Shown piece after piece: positions 1 through 11,194 of a stretch of 64,000 bases of DNA; position 1 is the stretch's first letter; every line of letters begins with the position of its first letter. Source of the DNA: Gibbula magus (taxonomy: Eukaryota > Mollusca > Gastropoda > Trochida > Trochidae); the NCBI GenBank assembly GCA_936450465.1, contig OW388290.1, positions 25,409,457 to 25,473,456 on the forward strand, read 5' to 3'. Position numbers and translations under genes: made by a program. A model generated the notes under the pieces. It searched no databases. It was given only the letters and a program-made list of their open reading frames with translations, and was not told where the DNA came from.

Positions 1-56
1 ATAACGTTTGGAATATGTGACCCCCAACAACACAATGTATGTACCTTTAACATTTA
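1..56 (+). repeat. 3' end of a ~480 bp interspersed repeat family
   Basis: The first 56 bases match the last part of the repeats at 11195-11680 and 17740-18240. Shared stretches are TAACGTTTGG, a TGTGACC-type segment and AACAACACAATG followed by GTACCTTTA. All three copies have the same orientation. This copy is cut by the window edge, so its full length is unknown. Confidence 0.6.
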
Positions 57-164
57 CCACCGTTGATAAACCAGAAAAGAAAAACATCATGGAATTATTT
101 TTCAAATAAAATGATGTAGTATTAAGGAAGTTAGATTAAGTGTCATTTAAATTTCATCTGAGGT

Positions 165-695
165 GAAATAGCATTATTTTCTCGACGGAAGACGATTGAT
201 TGCAATGAATGAAAATATAATTCAAATACATGTTGGAATCTTACAACGTAATTATGAACAAATTAAGTTAGTACATGTATGTCCCTTATACGTTATTTTA
301 ATCATTACGTCATGTTGTTCAAAAAACTTTTTATGTCCTTCAAAAGTAATTTAACTTTTCTCATTAATTGCAAATACCGGTTTTAAAGGATAACCTTTTT
401 TCTTATACTTTGTGCACGCTCAAATTATAAGATTTAAATTACACCTCATGAACAACAATAGAAGCATTGTTGAAACATAAATGGTTTTCCATCACAGAAA
501 GAAATGGTTTCGCACACGTGTCAATTAGGCACAATACACCATATAACCTTGGAGATAATGCTCCATTCTGCATGTACAAATGAGGTGAAATAACAGTTTT
601 TGTGGGATAAGGAATAAAGCTGAAATAGATTGAAATCTTTAGAAGACTATAATAAAGCAATATGTGCTTTGATTTCAAATTCAATGTGAACGGAA
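165..695 (+). repeat. diverged local duplication, copy 1
   Basis: This segment aligns in order with 935-1395, about 770 bases downstream. Shared landmarks are a CGACG..GCAATTGATTT-like start, GTTGGAAT, ACAAATTAAGTTA, a CAAAATAACTTTT-like stretch, GAAA.ATAAATG.TTTTC and CTGCATG. Both copies carry many changes and indels and keep no common reading frame, so this looks like old non-coding duplication. Confidence 0.5.
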
Positions 696-934
696 TCACC
701 TCGCTTCATCGCGTTGCATCTTCTTGATTGAAACGCCTGCAGGGCGTATACTGCAATATATATTGTGTTTTATAACCATTTGAAATGAAGTGAAAGGTTA
801 AAAAGAAATTGTTATATCAGCAAAGTTATAATAAGAACCAATTATAAATGTACGAAGCAGTCCTTATATGATTTGGTTTAGTAATATACCTTCAAATAAC
901 AAAAGTCATAATATCTACACCTAGATAGATACAG

Positions 935-1395
935 ATACATTTTCACGACGAATGGCAATTGATTTAATGAATTTACAGAAAACCTAAATGCCTGTTGGAA
1001 TTAAACAACATCACTGTCAAAACTGGCATTCATGGACAAATTAAGTTAACACTGTTATTATGTTATTTAAATCACTCAGCCATAATGTCAAACAGCGGTC
1101 TTTGTCCAAAATTGATTGAACTTTTCACATTAATTCAAAATAACTTTTGTAAAATCAATTTGTTTTCTTCTACTTTGAGCAAGCACAAATTAACAACATT
1201 CAAGCTACAACTCAAGCACAAGAATAGTAATAATGATGAAATATAAATGATTTTCTTGCACTGATAGATATATTGTTTCGTAAGTGTTCATTAGCACACT
1301 ATAGAACGTTTGAGATATTGTTTCAAACTGCATGAATACTCAATAATAAATAAAACTGGTGTAGAATGAAATCCATCGAAACTCTATTAGAAAGC
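935..1395 (+). repeat. diverged local duplication, copy 2
   Basis: Partner of 165-695. It ends where the CAGCAAAC-ended element begins at 1402. A short open frame at 995-1246 lies inside but is not preserved in the other copy, which argues against coding. Confidence 0.5.
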
Positions 1396-1416
1396 AACAA
1401 TCTCAGCAAACATGAC

Positions 1417-1620
1417 AGTACTGGGCCAGTACTGGCTTGGTACTGGCTGGTAAAGTTGATAAAGGCATACTGGCTTACGGTAAAGAACCAGCACTGGCCC
1501 AGAACCGTTTTAACTGAATTGGCCCAGTTAAGGTAAAATTATACTGGCCCAGTGCTCGCAATACGGTACTGAAGTACGGTACTGGCCCTGTACTGGCCCT
1601 GTACTGGCCCAGTTATCAAT
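1417..1620. repeat. left subterminal array of TACTGGCCCAGTA palindromes
   Basis: About fifteen irregularly spaced variants of ACTGGCCCAGT or TACTGGCC occur here. The core TACTGG/CCAGTA is self-complementary, so the array reads almost the same on both strands. It starts directly inside the left terminal repeat. Confidence 0.8.
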
Positions 1621-1728
1621 CACTTTATTTCAGAATTAAAGGCCAAGTGGCCCAGAGTACATCAGGTTTTACAAAAACATGGCATGGTGTGTGGAACAGA
1701 TAACAATATATGTTATTACAATAATAAT

Positions 1729-2025
1729 TTACGTAAGTGTTTCTTTGATATTTCTCGTCTTCATGAGGGCTAGAAACTTGACAGTTGAAGGTGGGCTGTA
1801 ATAATAAGCTGGAATATATTCAGATCGACATTGTTTATAAAATGGACATATCAACATTATGTGGTATTCATCTTCAAGTATGTCAGCATTACATTTTTTA
1901 CAAATTAATTCATTATATGGAACCAATGTCTTCGAGAAGCGCTGTTTTTGTACGTTCAGGTTATGAGATTGACATCTAAATTTGATTACCATTCGCATTA
2001 AATTGGAGTGGTGTGCGGAGCTCAC
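1729..2025 (-). pseudogene. LINE reverse transcriptase C-terminal zinc-knuckle fragment
   Basis: The open minus-strand frame has a CKKC pair, then EDEYHIMLICPFY and RSEYI about 20 residues later. This Cys-x2-Cys ... Glu-Asp-Glu-x-His ... Cys-Pro-x-Tyr pattern is characteristic of the C-terminal tail after the reverse transcriptase domain in many invertebrate non-LTR retrotransposons. Upstream residues (IKFRCQSHNLNV) also fit that region. No RT catalytic box (FADD) or endonuclease domain is present, and stops lie just upstream, so this is a 5'-truncated dead copy. It sits inside the 2 kb CAGCAAAC-ended element. The exact clade cannot be set from so short a piece. Confidence 0.65.
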
Positions 2026-2489
2026 AGCGAGTAGTCACGTTTTCAACGCGCTGTATTGATAGACAAATATCTCGGCTCTCAAACTACATATGGTGCTGAA
2101 TTTTCCTACTGACATTATAGTAAGTGCATAGAACCTGTTCCGAGAAGAATTATTTGTATATGATAGCTATAAAATAGTTTTTTTAAAACATGCTTGAAAA
2201 CATCAGCTGTGACTGTGAGTACACGGTATGCTCGTGAACAGGTGAAGCACGGACTAGACATGAGTGTGTCGATTACATGCTGGCGAGTACGCGTTGGGTG
2301 CTTTCACCCTACACGCAGTAAACAAGTAAACTTCATAAAATCAATTACAATTAGGCGGTTTTATTGAGAGACAATTAAAGGTGATTATGCTGATGAGTTT
2401 GGCTGTCTATCTCACGGGGCGTATCCCGCCAACTCGGTCCAAGTTATCGGACTCTGTCACTATGTGTGTGCATGTAGTCAAATCCCAAG

Positions 2490-2700
2490 CCTGTGGTGAC
2501 TGGCCCAGTTAAGGCATATCATTTCCTTTCCAAATGCATTATGGGATATTTTCATAGAGCCAGTACTAGGGCAGAAAATGGCCAGTACTGGACCGGAACA
2601 GGCCCAGTACATATTATATTAGGTTTACATACTGGCCCGGTACTGGCCCAATTCAGGTATGACACTTCCTGTTAGGGAATTATGGGTAGTATTTCAAATT
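2490..2700. repeat. internal TACTGGCCC palindrome cluster with a short direct repeat
   Basis: A third cluster of the palindrome, including TGGCCAGTACTGG and TACTGGCCCGGTACTGGCCC. It also holds two diverged direct copies of a segment ending in TTATGGG..T.TTT (around 2511-2555 and 2655-2695), about 140 bases apart. Confidence 0.65.
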
Positions 2701-3219
2701 GTCGTCTGCTTTAGAGAGGCAAGAGGAGAAGGCAACGATTTGGTATCCTTTGAATGTGAGTTCACTTCATGAGTTAACTTTAGTTGCATTCATAAAACTT
2801 TGATACATTCTATATTACTACATATCTACAAGTGTGTTTTACATTAACAATTGCTGTTGTATATATTAATATCATTAGGAAATCTAGGTGTGAAATAATC
2901 ACAAGTTGTTTTTTATCATTGTCTTCGTTGTACATAGGCCTACTTGTTAAAAATAAATTTGGCTTGTTTTCAAATAAAATATATTTGACTTCATATTTGA
3001 CAATATTGACATTATGAAAAAAATACAAACAATATTTAAGTTTCTTATAAAAATACAAATTCAAAATAAAAAAGCTGGAAGATTTCAAACTGATATGATA
3101 AATATTGTTTACTTTAAGAAAAGTAACAATTTAGAAAATGGAAGAGAAAATGATAATAGCTAAATCAACCTTGATTTATCAGTAAATTTGGATATTGAAA
3201 ATTTACGGTACAACCTAAA

Positions 3220-3405
3220 TTGCGCCAGTACAGGGAATGGTATCGTTTTAGTAATGGCATGATACTGGCCCAGTACTGCCCAAGTACCGTTTGCCAGTAC
3301 TGACCCAGTACCACGCCGGTGTGCAAGTTGGTACAGAGCCAGTACCGGATGCCTGAATCGGGCCAGTACTGGATGCCTGCATCAGCCACTACTGTTCCAG
3401 TACAG
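3220..3405. repeat. right subterminal array of TACTGGCCCAGTA palindromes
   Basis: About ten diverged ACTGGCCCAGTACTG variants lie immediately inside the right terminal repeat. They mirror the array at 1417-1620. Confidence 0.75.
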
Positions 3406-3419
3406 TCATGTTTGCTGGG

Positions 3420-4430
3420 TTTGCTTTTGCTTTGAACTGAATGATCTCGTCAAGCACCACATAGCATTTTCCTGATTTAAAAGCCCATCTTTGACTACAG
3501 TTGGAAAGAATAAGATATGACATATTGATATGTTTTCATAAGTTCATGTACATGTGTTTAAAGCAACTTCCGACTTAATAATAACAGTACGGATATGTAG
3601 AAGGTGCACCAACCAGAACAAACAGGTCCGATATTTCCTGCACAATTGCTAAAAATAGATATTGCTCGTTTCCAACAAATAGCTTGAGAACCCTGTCTAT
3701 GATGAAAACTTGTGCATTAATCTAACACCAACATACAAAACGTATTGGTAAATAAAGCTACATTTATCACACAAAAATAACCTAATTCTACGGAATGAAA
3801 ACCGTTACTCCATCTCTTACTTTTCTCCACAATAAAATTTTCAAAATGCATAGGCATCTTGTGGCAATGTTAGCCTACTTTAAATTCTAGCATATGCATA
3901 AACCATGCATTTAAGATTTCAGTTCAATGGCAATATCATTTTTTGCGCAGTTAGAAATAATAAATGCATGGTTTCTTGAACATTTCGTATTCCTCACACT
4001 ATCCCTCATTATCATATCCCTGATAAAATTACTCGTATTTTTGTTTGATTAATCAGCGGAGTCAGAGTCATGCATAACATTCCAATTTAAACTTTGCATT
4101 ATAATTTGTTTCATCCAAATGTGGTTCAAGATTATTAATTGAGCATCAGAGATAATATTTAACTATTGTTTATTTCATTTTTGGTAATTAATTTCAGTGT
4201 TTTCAGTTTACTGAAGTAGGTTATAGTCAAGTTAACCATTACACGTAAACATACTTTGGACTCGATTTAGTTTTTTTATTTCATTTAGATGATACTTTCA
4301 CTAAGGTCAACTATTTTACTCTAATTACTGGGTAGACAGACTTTTCCATTGCCATAATGACAATTGCTACATGTATTGAATAACTTTGTTAGAGAAATGA
4401 TTTTATCATCCAAAACTGGTTCCCACAGTA
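3420..4430. other. AT-rich stretch with no feature seen
   Basis: No open frame of note, repeat, or RNA-like structure was recognised here. Confidence 0.5.
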
Positions 4431-4464
4431 AATATCGCTTGTGTGAGATCAAGCGATATCTACA

Positions 4465-4491
4465 AGCGATATCTACATTGTAGATATCGCT
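4465..4491. repeat. 27 bp perfect palindrome with a flanking direct copy
   Basis: AGCGATATCTACA is followed by T and then TGTAGATATCGCT, a perfect 13-1-13 inverted repeat. A further direct copy of the left arm lies just upstream at about 4452-4464. Confidence 0.85.
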
Positions 4492-4530
4492 ACAATCAAA
4501 TCGTCATAATCCTATTACATCATCAATTAA

Positions 4531-4670
4531 TGACATCACAAAGCTTTGACATCACTGAGAACACTGCTGAAAATGATATGACGTCACAATGGTGATGACG
4601 TTACAATGCTATGATGTCATAATGCTTATGACGTCAGAATGCTATGACCTCACTGAGATCACTGCTGAAG
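4531..4670. promoter_or_regulatory. cluster of CRE/ATF-like TGACGTCA palindromes in a short-period repeat
   Basis: Two exact TGACGTCA sites (4579-4586, 4629-4636) occur with near matches such as TGATGACGTTA, TGATGTCA and TGACATCAC. The period is roughly 17-20 bases with AATGCTATGA-type linkers. The cluster is bracketed by direct copies of a TCACTGAGA.CACTGCTGAA segment (about 4552 and 4650). TGACGTCA is the established CREB/ATF consensus; any activity here is unproven and simple tandem growth could explain it. Confidence 0.45.
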
Positions 4671-4755
4671 AAGCAAAATGGCAGTTTTGTGTTTCAGATA
4701 TGTTATTCTTCAGCTAATAATTGTTGAAGAATGATTTTGAATGATAAATAAAATC

Positions 4756-4890
4756 TCACCCTCGTGTCTTCTGATATCAAATATATCAACACTCGTTGAT
4801 TAAAGTAAAAATATCCTCGGCAAGCCTCGGATATTTGTAACTTTAATCAACTCGTGTTGATATATTTGATATCAGAAGACACTTGGGTGA
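4756..4890. repeat. 135 bp foldback (hairpin) element
   Basis: Arms at 4756-4816 and 4829-4890 are inverted copies over about 60 bases with few mismatches. The left arm contains TCTTCTGATATCAAATATAT and the right arm its complement. The loop is about 12 bases. No coding capacity. It resembles a MITE reduced to its inverted repeats. Confidence 0.85.
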
Positions 4891-4944
4891 TATTCTCTAT
4901 GTAATAACAAAAAAACATGAACACTTTTCATTGATATCCGTTTA

Positions 4945-5018
4945 ACGATGAATGTATAATGTGAATTTATAGCGCCACTGAGCATCTTGATGGTGGATAT
5001 TAGGCGCTCTATAAATGA

Positions 5019-5053
<35 letters not shown>
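4945..5053 (-). repeat. short interspersed repeat with an (ATT)n tail
   Basis: The segment contains AGCGCCACTGAGCATCTTGA and TTAGGCGCTCTATAAATGAA, a GGCGC/GCGCC inverted pair, followed by (TTA)n from about 5019 to 5053. Short repeats with this GCGCC...GGCGC core and a trinucleotide tail occur widely in marine invertebrate genomes. The tail means a 62-residue Asn-rich open frame here is an artefact. Confidence 0.55.
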
Positions 5054-5748
5054 GTCTGTATTCCATTAGCATTAAACTAGCATGTATAAAGTCTATAAAA
5101 TGGAACCTATAATTATGAATAACTCATGTTTCTCTGTGAAACGATTACATAGAAAATGTATTTCAAAACGCTTCATGAAGCCATGTATACACGAAGAGAA
5201 TAGAAAGTTTGTGTCATCTTCAGTATTGAATGAAATATCGAATTGATTAAAGCAAAGCAATGATTTCAAAGAGTTAAAAATGAACTAACTCTAAAGTAGT
5301 TTACATGAATGATAAACAAACTTATAAACACATAATGTATTATTTATCAAAACTCTGTGGTTTTATCAGACCAAAATAAAATATAAGTGCAACTAGAGAA
5401 GAGACTGTAGCTAGTGCAAGTCGAGACAGTGTCTGGGGACAGTTTATGAACAGCGATGGTGAATGGTATGTGTTCTAGAGACTTGAACATACACACATCA
5501 TGCCCCAAGGCGTCACAAGGGGCACTTATAGGCGCTCGCTACATTGGGCAGTTAATGGATCCAATCGTTATCTATCATTGTGATAACCACAGACTTACCA
5601 CTGGGTCAGTCTTCCTGAATGATAGCTCTCAACACCAGTGTTTGAGCTGTGGTCCAACATCTGGAGAAAAGTGGTATTAAATAGATCAAGCAAGTTTTCC
5701 TGATTTAAAGGCCAGTGATCATGTCAGGAACGGATTGGTGGAAGAACC
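5054..5748. other. unassigned DNA left of the large element
   Basis: No domain or repeat recognised. A 74-residue open frame at 5456-5680 has no recognisable motif and no splice or poly(A) context that would support it. Confidence 0.4.
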
Positions 5749-5761
5749 TACCCAGCAAACA

Positions 5762-8700
5762 GACAACGTTGAACAACGTTGTAGCAACGTTATGGTTTGG
5801 TTACGTTTTATTCTACCGTTATTATGACGTTGCTACAACGTTGGAGAGCCAACGTTTTCATGTAACGTCCAGACAACGTCACAAAATAACGTTAATAGAA
5901 CGTTGTTACTTGGTTAGGTAAAAAACCAAAGTTCCTACAACGTCATATGGACGTTGTATTCTAACGTTGTATTGTAACGTCGATATAACGTTAAAACACA
6001 ACGTCATTACAACGTTGTAAATTTGTTAGGTTAAAAACCAACGTTCCTACAACGTCAGAAGGACGTTGTATTCTAACGTCTTATTCTAACGTCAAAACAA
6101 CGTTGAAACACAACGTCAATACAACGTTGTGAATAGGTTCAGTTAAAAACCAACGTTCCTACAACGTCATGAGAACGTTGTATTCTTACGTTGTATTCTA
6201 ACGTCAATACAACGTTGAAACACAACGTCATTACAACGTTGTTGTTTGGTTAGGTTAAAAACCAACGTGCCTACAACGTCATATGAATGTCTTATTAAAA
6301 CGTCATTACAACGTTGAAACACAACGTCAATACAACGTTTTACATTGGTTAGGTTAAAACCCAACGTTCCTACAACGTCATTAGAACGTTGTATTCTTAC
6401 GTTGCATTCTAACGTCAATACAACGTTGAAACACAACGTCATTACAACGTTGTTGATTGGTAATATTAAAAACCAACGCTCCTACAACGTCATATGAACG
6501 TCTTATTAAAACGTCAATACAACGTTGTGAATTGGTTAGGTTAAGAACCAACGTTCTTACAACGTAATTAGGACGTTGTATACTATCGTCCAATTCTAAC
6601 GTCAATACAACGTTGAAACACAACGTCAATACAACGTTGTGAATAGGTTCAGTTAAAAACCAACGTTCCTACAACGTCATGAGAACGTTGTATTCTTACG
6701 TTGTATTCTAACGTCAATACAACGTTGAAACACAACGTCATTACAACGTTGTTGTTAGGTAATTTTAAAAACCAACGCTCCTACAACGTCATATGAACGT
6801 CTTATTAAAACGTCAATACAACGTTGTGAATTGGTTAGGTTAAGAACCAACGTTCTTACAACGTAATTAGGACGTTGTATACTATCGTCCAATTCTAACG
6901 TCAATACAACGTTGAAACACAACGTCAATACAACGTTGTGAATAGGTTCAGTTAAAAACCAACGTTCCTACAACGTCATGAGAACGTTGTATTCTTACGT
7001 TGTATTCTAACGTCAATACAACGTTGAAACACAACGTCATTACAACGTTGTTGTTTGGTTAGGTTAAAAACCAACGTGCCTACAACGTCATATGAATGTC
7101 TTATTAAAACGTCATTACAACGTTGAAACACAACGTCAATACAACGTTTTACATTGGTTAGGTTAAAACCCAACGTTCCTACAACGTCATTAGAACGTTG
7201 TATTCTTACGTTGCATTCTAACGTCAATACAACGTTGAAACACAACGTCATTACAACGTTGTTGATTGGTAATTTTAAAAACCAACGCTCCTACAACGTC
7301 ATATGAACGTCTTATTAAAACGTCAATACAACGTTGTGAATTGGTTAGGTTAAGAACCAACGTTCTTACAACGTAATTAGGACGTTGTATACTATCGTCC
7401 AATTCTAACGTCAATACAACGTTGAAACACAACGTCAATACAACGTTGTGAAAAGGTTCAGTTAAAAACCAACGTTCCTACAACGTCATGAGAACGTTGT
7501 ATTCTTACGTTGTATTCTAACGTCAATACAACGTTGAAACACAACGTCATTACAACGTTGTTGTTTGGTAATTTTAAAAACCAACGCTCCTACAACGTCA
7601 TATGAACGTCTTATTAAAACGTCAATACAACGTTGTGAATTGGTTAGGTTAAGAACCAACGTTCTTACAACGTAATTAGGACGTTGTATACTATCGTCCA
7701 ATTCTAACGTCAATACAACGTTGAAACACAACGTCAATACAACGTTGTGAATAGGTTCAGTTAAAAACCAACGTTCCTACAACGTCATGAGAACGTTGTA
7801 TTCTTACGTTGTATTCTAACGTCAATACAACGTTGAAACACAACGTCATTACAACGTTGTTGTTTGGTTAGGTTAAAAACCAACGTGCCTACAACGTCAT
7901 ATGAATGTCTTATTAAACCGTCATTACAACGTTGAAACACAACGTCAATACAACGTTGTACATTGGTTAGGTTAAAACCCAACGTTCCTACAACGTCATT
8001 AGAACGTTGTATTCTTACGTTGCATTCTAACGTCAATACAACGTTGAAACACAACGTCATTACAACGTTGTTGATTGGTAATTTTAAAAACCAACGCTCC
8101 TACAACGTCATATGAACGTCTTATTAAAACGTCATTACAACGTTGAAACACAACGTCAATACAACGTTGTACATTGGTTAGGTTAAAACCCAACGTTCCT
8201 ACAACGTCATTAGAACGTTGTATTCTTACGTTGCATTCTAACGTCAATACAACGTTGAAACACAACGTCATTACAACGTTGTTGATTGGTAAGTTTAAAA
8301 ACCAACGCTCCTACAACGTCATATGAACGTCTTATTAAAACGTCAATACAACGTTGTGAATTGGTTAGGTTAAGAACCAACGTTCTTACAACGTAATTAG
8401 GACGTTGTATACTATCGTCCAATTCTAACGTCAATACAACGTTGAAACACAACGTCAATACAACGTTGTGAAAAGGTTCAGTTAAAAACCAACGTTCCTA
8501 CAACGTCATGAGAACGTTGTATTCTTACGTTGTATTCTAACGTCAATACAACGTTGAAACACAACGTCATTACAACGTTGTTGTTTGGTAATTTTAAAAA
8601 CCAACGCTCCTACAACGTCATATGAACGTCTTATTAAAACGTCAATACAACGTTGTGAATTGGTTAGGTTAAGAACCAACGTTCTTACAACGTAATTAGG

Positions 8701-9772
8701 ACGTTGTATACTATCGTCCAATTCTAACGTCAATACAACGTTGAAACACAACGTCAATACAACGTTGTGAATAGGTTCAGTTAAAAACCAACGTTCCTAC
8801 AACGTCATGAGAACGTTGTATTCTTACGTTGTATTCTAATGTCAATACAACGTTGAAACACAACGTCATTACAACGTTGTTGTTTGGTAATTTTAAAAAC
8901 CAACGCTCCTACAACGTCATATGAACGTCTTATTAAAACGTCAATACAACGTTGTGAATTGGTTAGGTTAAGAACCAACGTTCTTACAACGTAATTAGGA
9001 CGTTGTATACTATCGTCCAATTCTAACGTCAATACAACGTTGAAACACAACGTCAATACAACGTTGTGAATAGGTTCAGTTAAAAACCAACGTTCCTACA
9101 ACGTCATGAGAACGTTGTATTCTTACGTTGTATTCTAATGTCAATACAACGTTGAAACACAACGTCATTACAACGTTGTTGTTTGGTTAGGTTAAAAACC
9201 AACGTGCCTACAACGTCATATGAATGTCTTATTAAACCGTCATTACAACGTTGAAACACAACGTCAATACAACGTTGTACATTGGTTAGGTTAAAACCCA
9301 ACGTTCCTACAACGTCATTAGAACGTTGTATTCTTACGTTGCATTCTAACGTCAATACAACGTTGAAACACAACGTCATTACAACGTTGTTGATTGGTAA
9401 TTTTAAAAACCAACGCTCCTACAACGTCATATGAACGTCTTATTAAAACGTCATTACAACGTTGAAACACAACGTCAATACAACGTTGTACATTGGTTAG
9501 GTTAAAACCCAACGTTCCTACAACGTCATTAGAACGTTGTATTCTTACGTTGCATTCTAACGTCAATACAACGTTGAAACACAACGTCATTACAACGTTG
9601 TTGATTGGTAAGTTTAAAAACCAACGCTCCTACAACGTCATATGAACGTCTTATTAAAACGTCATTACAACGTTGAAACACAACGTCAATACAACGTTGT
9701 ACATTGGTTAGGTTAAAACCCAACGTTCCTACAACGTCATTAGAACGTTGTATTCTTACGTTATGAACAAAG
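5762..9772. repeat. 4 kb AACGTT array with higher-order repeat structure
   Basis: The basic unit is about 70 bases and contains AACCAACGTTCCTACAACGT, an ACGTTGTATTCTAACGTC-type segment and ACGTTGAAACACAACGTCAT. Units are grouped into near-identical blocks anchored at 6167, 6381, 6677, 6976, 7190, 7486, 7785, 7999, 8210, 8506, 8805, 9104, 9318 and 9529. The block lengths are 214, 296, 299, 214, 296, 299, 214, 211, 296, 299, 299, 214 and 211. The 214-296-299 triplet makes an 809-base higher-order unit, later reshuffled. The first 400 bases are more diverged. The array stops abruptly at about 9760. Open minus-strand frames of 82-91 codons recur with the blocks and are periodicity artefacts. Confidence 0.9.
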
Positions 9773-11194
9773 TACACGTGTTGATAAGTCAACCTTTCTT
9801 ATCTAGCCCTAACCATATGTTTATGTATGTATTCTAATGAATGCTCATTGCTAACTAATGTTTCATTTCTCTCCTGGCATATATCCTATACGACTGGCTT
9901 GTATTTCTCTTCTCACGGTGTTTACAAGTTTACATATTCAGTTTAGATATTATATTGTGTTTAAATAATCGATAAAAACAAACAGACTTTAATTGGAGGC
10001 TTATTTTACAAATAGGGACCGGGCTACACGCTCACATGTACGTTTCACATAAACAAAGCTAAAAGTAGATTAACTAAGTATTTTTTTTAAATATTTTATT
10101 AATAATAAATCATGAAAAATAACTATATGCAGCTTTTAGACAAAAATCACGAAATGTCTTTTATATCCTCTTTTTGCTTTCCGACACAGTTCATGTGCAA
10201 CCCTTGATTTGTCCATTCATAATGTGACATCAGGTGACACAAAACGATATTTTGGCAAATGAAAATTCATTCCCTGAACATAAATATGAAATAAATATCA
10301 ACTACTGTTAAGATTATTTTAAAAGAATAAATAGCGGATTGTGCTCAAACTAAATCAGGTTTATATAATGTTGACTGAAAAGAAAACATGACCATGAATT
10401 CATATAATGAATGTTGTACTAAAATGTCAATGTCTAATTTTCAATGTATATATTCAGACAAAAGTACATCCGAATATATTTAATTTAATTTTTTGGATGC
10501 TGTATGACCGTTAAAATATGCAGTCAGAGATATCTTCAGAGATGTTTCATTGTTAACCTATTTAGTGAAGCGCGTTAAAATATCAAAATTATCGCCCCTT
10601 TGACAATTCCGTTGACGTTTCCCGTATGTTTGCACATACGCATTTTACTGTAAAGGTAATTAGTTACACATTAATTGTATGTATTTATTATAATGTCATA
10701 ACTAAGCAACACTATGCCTTTGTATCGCGAGACAGCAACATTATTGAGGTTTGTTTTAAACAAACGTATCATTTCAAATTTATCAATCTATATTGAAACC
10801 ACGTTAACTTTCCCAATTTACATTTAAACCGTAACAATAACAATACAGCATGGACATGACGTTATAATGACGGGGAAAGGACCCGTTTCAAGAATAATCA
10901 CTGTAATCGTATCAAGAGACTTGTTTTGACTGTTTTCACATGGACTCCTACAACATGTTAACGCAACTCGGACCAACATGATTGCAGCGTTTATGAATAA
11001 GCACAGTCTATCACATGTATAATCTAGAAAGTTATATTGAAATACGCCTTCTTTCTGGAACTGTTCAGAAAGCTGAGTGGGGTAACCATGTTCAGTTTGA
11101 AACTACACAAAATGGGAGAAACAAGTTGCGTCAATATAGGCATTTTAACAGTGATTATCTCACTGAGGATTACCTTAAACATGCATCCATGTTT
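9773..11194. other. AT-rich interior with no feature seen
   Basis: No domain, repeat or RNA gene recognised between the end of the AACGTT array and the repeat at 11195. Confidence 0.5.

Larger units (their letters stand above)
1402..3419. mobile_element. 2.0 kb DNA-transposon-like element with CAGCAAAC ends and palindromic arrays
   Basis: The left end reads CTCAGCAAACATGACAGTAC and the right end GTACAGTCATGTTTGCTGGG, an inverted match of 19 of 20 bases. The single mismatch is the second base of an ancestral CCCAGCAAAC. Arrays of a TACTGGCCCAGTA palindrome lie inside both ends and in the middle. The flanking dinucleotides are AT and TT, so no TA duplication survives. No transposase is visible. 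The only coding trace inside is a minus-strand LINE fragment, probably a later insertion. The ends match those of the 13.9 kb element at 5751-19666, which suggests one family mobilised by one enzyme. Confidence 0.65.

Noticed and set aside
4872..5072. Asn-rich small protein
   Set aside because: Poly-Asn is the (ATT)n tail of a short interspersed repeat.
5762..9772. CRISPR-like array
   Set aside because: Units have no unique spacers; the whole block including linkers is repeated, and the context is eukaryotic.
6167..9792. Fourteen overlapping minus-strand frames of 82-91 codons with near-identical proteins, looking like a tandem gene family
   Set aside because: They recur exactly with the AACGTT blocks and overlap each other. 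The composition follows the repeat, and there are no splice or poly(A) signals. They are periodicity artefacts.
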